NCBI GenBank assembly: GCA_019400425.1
Contig: JAFREE010000060.1
Coordinates: forward strand, 62,001-126,000
Direction of reading: 5' to 3'
DNA from: Hymenochaete sp. R1
Taxonomy: Eukaryota > Basidiomycota > Agaricomycetes > Hymenochaetales > Hymenochaetaceae
DNA: 64,000 nt
Shown: positions 35,892-46,741 of the stretch, piece by piece
Layout: every line of letters starts with the position of its first letter
Position numbering within the stretch: position 1 is the stretch's first letter
Position numbers and translations under genes: made by a program
The notes under the pieces: model-generated
Databases searched by the model: none
Told to the model about the DNA's origin: nothing
Seen by the model: only the letters and a program-made list of their open reading frames with translations

Positions 35892-37677
35892 ATGTCAACT
35901 CGGAAACGCCGCTTGGAACCAAATGCTGTAGGACCGGGTGACTCAACCACCGAACCAGGTCCGTTTTGACAAAAAAATTGAAGTGACACATGGCTAATGC
36001 GTTGTATGGATTATAACAGGTGAGGGGAGCCCTAATACATTAGGTACCACAACAAAGGCCACATTTGACCAAGCTCTATCTCCGACTCTTCCTGGGCCAA
36101 GGCCTAGCACATCCGAGATTGACCAAAGGTTGGCCGCTTTCAAATCCAACGTGAAGGATTTAGTGCCAAGTGTAATCTTGCAAAGGCTTTCTGCTACGAC
36201 GCCTGAGACTCAAGAACCCGACACGAGGAGATACATCGACAAGCTCGTCAGATATCAGACACAACAAGAATCTCTTGAAGTGATGAGGGCCATCGTAGGT
36301 CTCGACCCTTTGTCAGAATCTGCTCGCTATGTGACGGAAGTGGAACATACGGCTGCGAACAAAATACTTGGGTCCATTGTCAAAGCTAGAAACGAGCTGA
36401 AGGCGACTGTGACTCGTCTCGAATCGGAGCTCAAGGAGGCGGAAAGGGCTGTGCTCGCAAACTCTCCGGGCATTAATAACAAGCATTCTCACCCAGTGCC
36501 AATGGCTTTGGACAGCAAAACCATGAAATGGGAGATTTATCATTTCCGCACAGTGGCTCCTGCAGCTCTGAAGTGGAAGCATCGCGCTGTTCTAATGGGG
36601 GATAGTCAAAATGGTTGGAGTGCTTATGAGACTGAAAGAAAGAACGTTGAATCTCGATACGCCACGCTCAAGCGCCTGCACAATGAATCAGTGGATTGGT
36701 TGAGCTTGGTTGAAAGGAAGGAACTGGAAGATCTTTTGGTTATCAAGGTGCGAAAATGCTTTCATTCGATTGGTGTGCCAGCGATACTTACCAGAAAATT
36801 CTTTCAACGCCGACTGTAGCTCGAAATGCCAACCAATATTCTTCCTCGTTCAAGTATGTCAAAAAGGTCTTTCACACCAGTCAGTCTACAGAACATACAA
36901 TCCACAGGGGAGGAGTATAATCTCAACGAAGGACCTTCGAAGAAGTCGAAGAAGGCGAAATCTAACAAAAAGAAGTCAACCGCCAATGACACTGCAGAGC
37001 CATCGCTTTACCCAGGACCACCTCTCGATAAAGAGCAGATCATGAACGACTTTGATGAGTACGAAGAAAAGGTGAAGGGCTTTTACGATATCGTCAAGGA
37101 AATGCGTCTGCAATACGTAGCCAGCAATGAAGATTCCTCCCTCGAGATCAATTACTACTCCTGCTTAGTCGATGAGTACTGCAGACAAGAGAGTCTAAGC
37201 ATTCTTCGAGTCATCCTAGGACATCCTCCCACCGATCTCGCACGCGACGCAGAGCCTACAGGGGTCGAACGCGCAGATTCGGCCTTTCGAGTCGCATATA
37301 GCGAGTGGAAAAAAGCCGGCAGTCGCCTCTCAAGGAAGAAAATGTCAGTCGAAGGCCAAAAGCCGAAGGAGATACCAACTATCTATCACCCGGAACCTCC
37401 TACGGCCTTGACGGAATCCAAGGCCGTTCTGCAATGGGAACTATACCGCTTCCGCCTTTGGGCTCCGGCGCGTTTGAAATGGCGCAATTTACAGTGTCAC
37501 AGGGATAGGTGGAAGTATTTGGGTGGCTTCAAGGAGGACCAGGAGAAGTATCGCGTTCAGTTCCACAAGTTAAAAGAACTTTGCAGGGCTGCCGGAGTCG
37601 AATGGCTAGCAGACGAGGAATGGAGGGACTTGATGGCTCTATTCGAGATCGACACCTCAGCCAAACATCGCACCTAG
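35892..37677 (+). CDS. Protein with two tandem copies of an unrecognised domain
   Basis: Three exons, 35892-35958, 36020-36747 and 36820-37677, sum to 1,653 bases or 550 residues. The frame is preserved across an intron (GTGCGA...CTGTAG) at what otherwise looks like the border of two separate ORFs only 6 bases apart, so I call one gene. Start MSTRKRRLEPNAVGPGDS. The two halves share a pattern in the same order: a Tyr-x-x-x-Leu-Val-x-Tyr helix, QESLEVMRAIVGLDP / QESLSILRVILGHPP, an alanine-rich helix, then KWEIYHFRTVAPAALKW / QWELYRFRLWAPARLKW, and VDWLSLVERKELEDL / VEWLADEEWRDLMAL. A Lys-rich linker (KKSKKAKSNKKKS) resembles a nuclear signal. Family unknown. Confidence 0.72.
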
Positions 37678-37973
37678 GTCGTGTATTCCTGAATTTCGTG
37701 GTTGTTTGCACCTTTCATGACTGTCCCCGCTTATAGTGATTCGACTGGTCGTATTTTGACGGAGGCGTGTTTCAATTCGAAAGCGAGGTATTTGTTTGTG
37801 TTATTGACATCAGACTACTTAGAAAGCCACCTAGCGAGCATACCCTATATCTGACTCAACTGCTCCATTAACTGCTCCATTGTTATTGTTACAATCCCAT
37901 CCATTCGAAGAGTAGCAGTTTGCATAATACTAGTTCTACAACTATAGTACAAAAGATGTTGATGGCGTTATTC
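37678..37973. other. Short convergent 3' intergenic region
   Basis: Just under 300 bases, AT-rich, holding the 3' ends of the two-domain gene and the racemase. Contains a short direct repeat, aactgctccatt, twice at about 37859-37881. Confidence 0.45.
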
Positions 37974-39472
37974 TTATAGCTTAGGCCGAATATTTCCTAA
38001 AGCACCTGAGCCCCATAAAATTTTCACTTCTTCATCGCCATACCCGAGCTCTTGGATGACCTCTTCCGTATGCTCACCAGGCCTTAATGTTCGCGGATCC
38101 ATTGATGCTAGCGATCTAACCCCGAACAATTTCGGATGAGGAATTGGGATATCGGAGCCGGAAAGCTTTCCTGCTTCCGTAGGAGTTAGAACCGGTACAG
38201 AACACGCATCTGAGCCTGGAAGGGAAAGCTGCAAGTCAATCGTAGCGCAAAAGAAGGAAACAAACCTGTTTCTCACCTGCAAAGATCTTTGCCCAATCAT
38301 CTCTACTTTTCGACAGAAATCCCTCTATCATGAACTGACGTAGCTTAGGCCACTGACCTCGATCGCCCTGCACGCTTTCGTCTGGAGTCCAGCCCTGTTT
38401 CTTCATAAACTCCTCAGGAAGTGCCGAGACAAATCTTCGAATAAACGCCTTGAAGAACTGCGGCTCGAGACACCCCACAGACATCCACTGACCATCCCCG
38501 CACGTGTAAACATCATAAAACGGCGCGCCACCATCTAGCAAACCAGTTTCCCTCCCATCACCACCGTCGTCTTCCGAGCGTCCGAAATTTATGCCGTTTG
38601 GTAGCATATACTGGATGAGAGGAAAGGACGAGACGTATCGAGCGCCTGATACCATGTTTAAATCGACAACTTGGCCCTTGCCTGACTGCGTACGGAAGTG
38701 GAGAGCGAGGACGATACCAAGTGCGCAGAGAAGGCCCCCGCCTGCAAAGTCTGCGAGGATGTTGAGGGGGAAATTGGGCTTATTTTGACCAGGGAACATG
38801 GAGAGGGCACCGCTGAGAGCGATATAATTTATATCGTGGCCTGAACAATAATTTCAATGGTACTCAAAATGGCAAATGCTCGGATGTAACTTACCAGCCA
38901 TTTGCCTGTATGGACCTTCATAGAGCAACGGAGGGAGAATCAGAGTATTCGATGAAACACTATGACCGGGCGTCTAACCTTCTGCAAAACTAAGAAGTTG
39001 GAATGGGTCAAACGTACTCTTGAAATGAACGCGGAAACATACCCAGCGACTCTAGCGAACACTAAACGCTTATTCCTTCCTCCATCATCCTCACCAGACC
39101 CCAAGAATATCTTGGGTCCAAGTCCCAACTTCTCCAACACCCCTGGTCGGAAAGGATCTAGCAGCACGTCTGCGCCCTCAATTAGCCTGAGCAGCAAAGC
39201 ATGGCCCCGAGGATGTTTTGCGTCAACAACGATGGACCGCTTGTGCCTACATAACGTATCTACCGATACACTGGAGGCGGAGGGGACGTCGATACGGATA
39301 ACAGAAGCACCATAGTCGGCAAGGATGAGTCCTGCGAATGGCGAAGGAGCAAGACCTGCGAACTGAATTTCGTCGTTTATCGTCAATTAGAAGTCTTCAC
39401 TGACAAATGCCCTGGCCATCGACATACCTCGATCACCTTGATACCGTGCAGTGGACCCTCCTCGTTCGGCAT
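37974..39472 (-). CDS. Alpha-methylacyl-CoA racemase (CaiB/BaiF family)
   Basis: Family III CoA-transferase fold; epimerises 2-methyl branched acyl-CoA thioesters, usually in peroxisomes or mitochondria. Start at 39472 (MPNEEGPLHGIKVIE), then FAGLAPSPFAGLILADYGAS, RHKRSIVVDAKHPRG, DVLLDPFRPGVLEKLG, NILADFAGGG (catalytic Asp region), GGAPFYDVYTCGDGQWMSVG and CLEPQFFKAF (catalytic Glu region). Introns near 39420, 38930, 38850 and 38250. The product ends IRPKL; PKL is a weak PTS1 variant, so peroxisomal import is possible. Other family members (formyl-CoA transferase) are less likely, given the GGAPFY..EPQFF signature of racemases. Confidence 0.9.
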
Positions 39473-39748
39473 TGTCGGAAGCAAAGATGTAATTTCGACA
39501 TGGAGACTCCGACTGCAATGAATTGAACGATGGTGAGAGAAAGTTGAAGACCACGGGTTCGCAATTACGCGCGCTGAATCAGTCATCCTCGCACTTTAGC
39601 TTTCCCTTACACACCATACCATGGCACCATCGACGACGTCAGTGCTCAGACAATCCTGGCTCTTTCTTCTACCACCACAATCTCGCGTGCGTCGAAAGTC
39701 CACAACAGTCATTCAGGAGAGCGGAACAAACGAATCACGTCTCGCTGA

Positions 39749-42544
39749 ATGAAACCAAGCACCTGCACATTAGCACGCATGCCATCGACCATGACTACAA
39801 GCAAGCTTCCTATCTCTTCCCTACCTCTTCCTCATAAGTCTCGCATCCTCACGCAGAACCTTACATGCGACCCAAAGACTCCATCCACGAAGCCGGAAAG
39901 TTCCATTGATTCAACCTCACCGTCCGAATCCAGCTCAACCTTCTTCGACGTTCTCAAAAATACACCAAGTATCTTTCGGCGTGCGCGCCCGGTCGACCCG
40001 AAAACCCATTTCTCACGTCTCACTCCTCTTAATTTGCCATTCCCCTACCAAATTGAACCGCCTTCTGAGGTTGACAAAGTTGAGGATCAAGCAGGATGGG
40101 TAGAGAGGTGGCTGAGCGAGCGCGAGCCTCTAGAAGAACGGTCTGCGGCTCTGCCTAGGGCGTCTTCGTCTTCTTCCGAGTTGAACGGCTCAGCAAAGGA
40201 CGCGAAACCGGTACTGAAGAAGTACTCAAGAGACACAAGAAATTTGGAACGGGAGCTAATTGCTCTTTCCGACACTGGCCTGCGGGATTGCGTCCCGCGC
40301 CTTGATGTCGGAGACGCATTCGACGCCATTGGCGCGCCGAGCCTGTCTACGGACCCGGAAACGCAGTATATTGCGGATACATCCAAGGAGGGAAAAGCAA
40401 AAGAAGAGGTCCGGCAAGAACTTGTGGATGTCTTGACCGGACATTCGGTTTTGATGAATCTGGGGGAGGAAGGGGTACCGTACACACCTTGGTCGTTGCG
40501 GTATTGCGGGCATCAGTGAGCCTCGTTTTCTTTTTGGATTTCTTCGAAGCCAATGGTCTGGATAAGATTTGGTGTGTGGGCAGGCCAACTAGGAGATGGA
40601 AGAGCCATTTCCATTTGTAAGTTCGTATGTTGTATGTTTTCCGGTGCATATAGTCTGACTGAAGATGTTGTCAGTGGAAACACCGCACCCTTCGGACTCT
40701 AACCTCACATACGAGCTCCAGCTGAAAGGCGCGGGTCGTACACCATACTCAAGAAGTGCCGATGGCTTAGCAGTACTGCGCTCTTCAATTCGCGAGTATT
40801 TGTGTAGTGAAGGTATGGACGTCTGCTTTGTGGGTTTGGTTGCTCGATGTTGTTGTATGCTCATGCGAACCCAGCCATGAACGCTTTGGGAATTCCAACA
40901 ACCCGCTCACTGTCACTTATTCATCTTCCCGACCTCCCTGTCGCCCGCGAGACGGTTGAAACCGCTTGTGTCCTTACACGAGTAGCGCCTTCATTCCTTC
41001 GTATTGGATCCTTTGAGGCTCTCAACCCGCCCTCCAACATGTTCTTCCTCAGCCTAGGTATGATGGAAAATGCTGCTCGTGGGGGTGGGGACAAAGACCT
41101 GGAGGGATTGCGTGTACTGGGAGAATGGGTTGTTAGGAGGGTTTTAAAGATGGAGGGAAAGGGCGCCTTTGAGGGAAAGTTGTTGGAAGATGTATGCTGG
41201 GGGAGAGAGTTGGTACTCGAATGCGCAAGGAGGAATGCAAGAATGGTAGCTGCGTGGCAGGTGTATGGATTCATGCACGGTGTCATGAATACCGACAAGT
41301 GGGTTGTGTTTTAGCGTCAATGAGGACTAATAATAATATTTGACTTTTTATCTAGCATATCCATCATGGGTCTCACTATCGATTATGGACCATATGCATT
41401 AATGGACATATACCACCGCAACCATATTTGTAATCACTCAGACGAAGAGGGACGATACGCCTATCAGGTGCGCTTTCCTCCTAAGTAGTATCCGATTCGT
41501 TCCATATATACTCACAGTTCCTTCAAATCTCGTAGTACCAACCAACTATGATGTACGTCCCCACCATCCATCCGAGCATGTAAATTCTGGCTGAACTGAT
41601 CCGCTCTTGTCAAAAGACAATACGCACTTCGTTCCCTCCTCACCGCTCTCGCTCCTCTCATTGGTGCTGAGATCGAACAAGGCACAGCAGTCAAGTCTGG
41701 ATGGGCTGCATTATCACCGTCTGCCACGGGACGGGAGAAGGAAACACACAAGAACAAGGTCGATGCTTGGTCGAAGAAGGGGATGGAAATGGAGGGCGAA
41801 GTAAAGTCTTTAATCGAAGATATCGTGCAAAAAGAATGGGAGGCTGGATTCCGAAAGGTATGATGTCGTTTGCTCCACTGTCGATACTTGCTGATGTGTG
41901 GTCTCTAGCGTCTTGGCTTGAAACGCGAAGACTCCAAAGATGCAAGCGCGCTCATCCACCCCCTCCTGGAGCTACTGCAATTGCACAAGCTAGACTTCCA
42001 CGGTACCTTCCGGACGCTTTGCTCTTTCCATCCATCACATCTTTCAGACACCAATTTCTCCACCTTCCTCTCCCGTCTTGCATCCAACTCCCACGACACG
42101 AAAACAGATGAAGCGCAATTCGCCGACGAGTGGCGCACTTGGCTCACAAAATACGCCTCACGCATGCAGAGCGAGATCGACGAAGGGTTGTGGATTCCAA
42201 CTTCTGCTTCATCTCCTTCCTCCTCTTCAGGTCCAACGCCATCTGTGTGGGAATCTCGTGCCAGTTCCATGCGCCTCGTGAATCCACGCTTCATTCTTCG
42301 TCAATGGGTTCTCGAAGAGATTATCCAGCGGGTCCTGGATGACCCTGGTACAGGCAAACTTGCGCTAGCGAAGGTGCATGAGATGTCTGTGCGGCCATTT
42401 GAGAGCTGGGGTGGCGAGGATGCAGAAGATACGGACGGAGATCTGAACGGGAGGGCGTTGAGTGACGAAGAGAAGGAAGAGAAGAGGGTTTGTGGGCTTG
42501 GGGCTAAGAAGTTTGTTGGTTTCCAGTGTAGTTGTTCGAGTTGA
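39749..42544 (+). CDS. FMP40: SelO-family protein AMPylase (UPF0061 pseudokinase)
   Basis: Mitochondrial pseudokinase that transfers AMP to proteins. Family blocks: [119 protein letters not shown] (metal and catalytic residues) and the DEEGRYAYQ loop. The CA/ATTTGG splice at about 40515-40568 gives HQFGVWAGQ. The C-terminus ends QCSCSS: Cys replaces the selenocysteine of animal SelO, as expected in fungi. Start at 39749 is the simplest; an upstream ATG at 39621 encodes a presequence-like peptide and could be joined by splicing. A poorly conserved acidic loop ([13 protein letters not shown]) lies before the last conserved part. Confidence 0.92.
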
Positions 42545-43554
42545 ACTACTCTTTAAAGGAGATGGGTAATGAAGTAGAAAGCGAGGCATGTATTTCATTC
42601 ATTCAAGTACGCGCGAAAAAAGTCCATAGAAGCTTGACTTCGTCTGAGCTATAATTAGGACTTTCGGTAAAAGGAAAAGAAAACATATTCCGTGGACTCG
42701 CAAAACGCCCCAAAAGGTATGCACTTCATCAAATGGATGTTGTTCTATTTAATTGCGCGGCTCACATCCACTATGTGGTTTCCAGTTGTTGCTTTACCCA
42801 CCTGTTAAAGGTATTATCACTTTAGCTCCAGAGTAGAAAGGACAAAAGAAGCCCCGGAATCGGAACAGTCGCATTTATCCGATTACGTGACTAAGGAGGT
42901 CTCCGTCAAGCTTCAAAGAGCACCTCCGATATCTGTCCTTCATCCGACTCTAATGGCATGGCTTGTGCTTATTCGACTCACAGTTACTTGAAGCTATCAT
43001 CTCCAATAGTATTCTTCTTGGCAATAGCAAATATGAGTTCCGAAACTCGGCCCCTTTACGCGCGGAAGATGCTTGTACGCGTTTTTAGATCTATCGGATA
43101 CGATGACACCGCTACTTCTCCACGTCGATGGAGGAAGGATCGATATCTCTCTTTGTTCAACTGATCCCTGATGGTACGGAAAGGCAGACTAGAGCTGATT
43201 ATTATTATGTTTGCAAAGCAAGAAACACTTGGCGTAACTGACATCTTGCGCTGGAAATGTCCTTGATTCCGTGAGCGATCCTGTCAGGCTGGTATTCGAG
43301 CACATTATTGGTACTGAAGTAGTGAATGTACAATCAAAGTGAGTCATGACGAGCTTACTCCTATTAGCATAAACGCATCTTGCGCCTTCTTTGCACTCCT
43401 CGACTTCCGGTCGAACCATAATTTTGCGGTAGCTCTTTCGAAATGCAATGGGGCGAACAACTCCTTAAATGTCAGCTCTCTTTCCCTTGCTTTCGCCCAT
43501 AGTCAGTTTCATTGGCTGAAATAATTCATCTTTCAAGCAACGACCAAGTCGAGC
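42545..43554. other. Upstream region of kinase 1, part of a segmental duplication
   Basis: About 1 kb. The part from about 42950 resembles the sequence upstream of kinase 2 (from about 46040), so the duplicated unit includes promoter sequence. A 43-codon frame at 43032-43163 (MSSETRPLYARKMLVRVFRS) is open here but interrupted early in the other copy. Confidence 0.5.
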
Positions 43555-45320
43555 ATGTCCAGCAAGGATCATAAGGGAGATAACCCCAAACGCACTCGTG
43601 GAGAACTGAAGAAGCCGGAACATGGTCATGGAAAGGGTTCAAGTTCTCATGCCACGACTACGGTCGCCACTGCAAGAAATCCCCTTCCTGACCTTGAGAT
43701 AAGCTCTGACAAATCGCTGAAAAGAGGCAGTTTCGCACATGTTTTCGTGAGTGCATACTTGTCTATTTGAACCGAGTGACGGGTTAGAGTTGATTGACGA
43801 ATGTATATCGATTAGCCTGGTAAGTGGAAGGGGGCAGTCGTCGCAGTGAAACTTCACGTTCGTGGAAGTGATACGGAAAAATATTACCGGCGGGAGAAAG
43901 AATTCAAGTCGAGACTGATAAGAGCAGAGGGCTATCCGCACCCAAATATCGTTCGTACTATTTTTTTTTTCTAATCAAGCCATTTTGCTGATTTTGAGGT
44001 ACCTTTATCTACAACAGGTGCAGTGTTATGGTCATTTAGAATTTGACGAAGATCATCCGTTTGAGTCTGAAAGTCTAAAAGGGGAAAGACTTTACGTTTT
44101 CTTCGAGCAGCTCGTATCCAATGAAAAGTATACGGATCTCGGATCCTACATAAAAGGACAAAGAAAACAAGAACAAAAACTCTCAGAGAGCTTTGCAAGG
44201 CGTGTCAGCCGGTGAGTCGTGCAGCTGCTTGGATGCATCGATTATTTACAATGTACCACAGGGATGTCTTTACCGGTCTCGCATTTTTACACAGTCATCG
44301 GCTTGTACATGCTGATATCAAGTGAGTCAGTTGTGATAGGTTCGAATATCGTAGTCCTTAATTATTTCTAGACCCGACAACACCTTGATCTATAAACAGG
44401 GCACTCCTGAAGAGAGGTTCATACTTTGTGATTTCAGTCTGTGAGCTTACCCCTTTTCAATTACGGATGCACTTTTTTTTTCTGAATGTAAGATGTGACC
44501 TATACAGCTCTATGTATATTCCGGAAGGTGAGATCACTGGTACCAATCGGCACCAGCAAAATGGCACACCTGTATATATGGCGCCTGAGGTAATTACGGA
44601 GTGGACCACCTTTGAATCCGACGTCTGGGCAGCAACGTAAGATCGTGATTCCGCCTAAATTGTGCTTGGCATGACTAACGAAGCCGAGAAAAATAGAGTT
44701 ATTACCATGAAGCTGCTTACGGATGGTAAGTTTCCTTGGTACGACAAAAAGCGAATTTTAAGAGACGAAGGTATGTATTTTTTTGTGAGAGGGGATGTGC
44801 CCATTGAATTCGATCTATTTACTTGACTTCGTTCAAACTAGTTGAAGAGGATTGGGAAGGGGGAGGCGTTGAGGTTGACAGTAAGAGACTGGAAGAAGAG
44901 ACGGATGAGCGATACTTTAGCATGGTCGAGGACGGGACTATCGAGGAGGGTGAGACGTACCACATCGATAATGAGGGCCAAGCAGTCTCTGATGCAGGTC
45001 AGTGATAATCTTAACGGTACGATTTCTAGAAAATTACTGATGCGCCGTTTGCGGCCAAACAGCAAAAGACTTCGTAAAGGCAGGGCTTGTCTGGAATTAC
45101 GCAGAAAGGATGTCAGCGGTACAAGCACTCGAGCATCCGGTAAGCCTGTTTCTCCTGCGCATAGGATAGTATGGTACGAGCTGATTGATCAAATTCTGTG
45201 CTGTAGTGGCTCAAGACTGATGGCGGCAAAGGAAAGGAACGTGGTGTTACCGGTCGTAGGTCAGCCAGTCCCGCTAAAGGAAGCAGCGCTATTGGTGGGT
45301 CAAGAAGAGAGCGCGACTAA
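43555..45320 (+). CDS. Protein kinase-like protein, copy 1 (DFS variant)
   Basis: Predicted cytosolic or nuclear kinase of a fungal-specific group. Start MSSKDHKGDNPKRTRGEL. The N-lobe has a degenerate Gly loop (RGSFAHVF) and the lysine in GAVVAVKLHV. The C-lobe has LVHADIKPDN (HAD for HRD; Asp, Lys and Asn retained), LCDFSLS (Asp kept, Gly of DFG replaced by Ser), TPVYMAPEV and FESDVWA. The insert GEGGGVEVDSKRL-type acidic segment precedes the last helices (AKDFVKAGLVWN, MSAVQALEHPWL). The tail SASPAKGSSAIGGSRRERD ends at TAA 45318-45320. About eight introns. The main catalytic residues remain, so activity is possible. Closest relative is the neighbouring copy 2. Confidence 0.85.
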
Positions 45321-46741
45321 ACCTTTCTGCACGACAACGTGTGCCGATAGGCAAGTGACTCAACCCTTTGCATTTTCTTTCAGGAAGCCGGAGCCTTTGT
45401 CGCCGATGATTTTGGACAATATTAATGGTAGAATTCCATCCTTCTCTATGAACATATGAACAAATGCAAATATTCTTATGTACAAACGGGTATCTTGAAT
45501 TTTCGGACGTCACTGTTTGCTTGCAAGATCAACGATTGCGCCAACCGTTGGAATCCATTGGATTCACGCAGAATTAATCCTCAATTCTACCTCATTTGCC
45601 GTCTCGCTCTTAGGATGCCCGAAAACCAAATTTAACCTTCCGTACGTTGCGGTATAAATCTTCTCGCCGAAAGTTAGCTGGGGCAATTTCAACAACGATT
45701 TAAAGACAATGAATATGCACAATAGGTCGAGCACCTATTGCATTCATGACTCACGCCTATATCGTGCTTAGTGGTCGTCGCTTGTTCTTCTGGTTGGAGG
45801 TACATGTGTCACCATTACCTTAAGCTCCGGAGGGAACTGTTTTTTAAAAATAAAAATAAAAATGAAATAAAACTTCGGAAGGGTACTACACTACACTACT
45901 ACGGTGCGCATTTTTTGTTTACGTAAGTAAAGATATGTCGGAGTCTGAATCCACCAGGCTGCAACTTTCTGGAGCACGGAGCAGATTCAGACTAAGAAGT
46001 ACTTGTTCTTAGTTACTCTGACTACTCATTATATGACCACATGGCTTGTGCTATTAACTCATAACTTTAACATCTGAAATTTTCCCTTCTGCAACAGCGT
46101 TCGCCTGTCCAGTAGCAAGCATGGACTCTGATGCGCGTTGAACATCTGCTGGAGACACTGACCCGATCACGATACTTTCCTAGACTCACTAGGCATGTTG
46201 GGTGGCGCATCGTAGCTTCCCGTTATCAAAATGACGATACGACGGATCAATATCTCTCTATGCTCAAGGCGATTCTTATCGATTCGCAAAATTAGACTGG
46301 AGGGAAGCGGGAACTTTGCAGAGAAAGCGCGTTCTTTTTTTGTCAGGCGTTCACGACAATAACGACCCGCGCCCTGACAATGGCTGGCATTTCGCACTGG
46401 AAGTACTAGTACCAATACCTTAGACTCCGTGAATGCTCTTATCAAATCTGTATTCGAGTACACTTTCGAACATGGCGTAGTGAGTGCATCGTCAATGTGA
46501 ACCCTAAGGAACTAACTTACCAGCATAGACGTATCGTGTGCCCTCTTTGCACTCTTGCGACTAATTCTCTAGAAAGTACCTTTGCGGTAGCTCTTTGAAA
46601 GTGCTATGTGGCAGATTGGTCCTAAATAATCAGCCATCCTCATCCCCTCTTTACTCCCCTTTCCTCTCTTTCCCTCGCCCTCGATTTATTTCGTCTTTTT
46701 ATCTAAGGAAAGCGACCACACAACCGAGAACCAACTCAAAC
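45321..46741. other. Spacer between kinase copies, including duplicated 5' region of copy 2
   Basis: Contains the decayed 3' flank of copy 1 and, from about 46040, sequence similar to that upstream of copy 1 (ATGGCTTGTGCT start, and the tgtattcgagtaca / ggtattcgagcaca block). No separate gene supported. Confidence 0.5.

Noticed and set aside
36130..36819. Separate gene ending in VRKCFHSIGVPAILTRKFF
   Set aside because: The tail is the translation of an intron with GTGCGA and CTGTAG ends; splicing keeps the frame into the second domain copy, so one gene is preferred.
44842..45459. 205-codon plus-strand ORF over the 3' part of kinase 1
   Set aside because: It is in another frame than the kinase exons and reads across introns; the kinase frame carries the family motifs.
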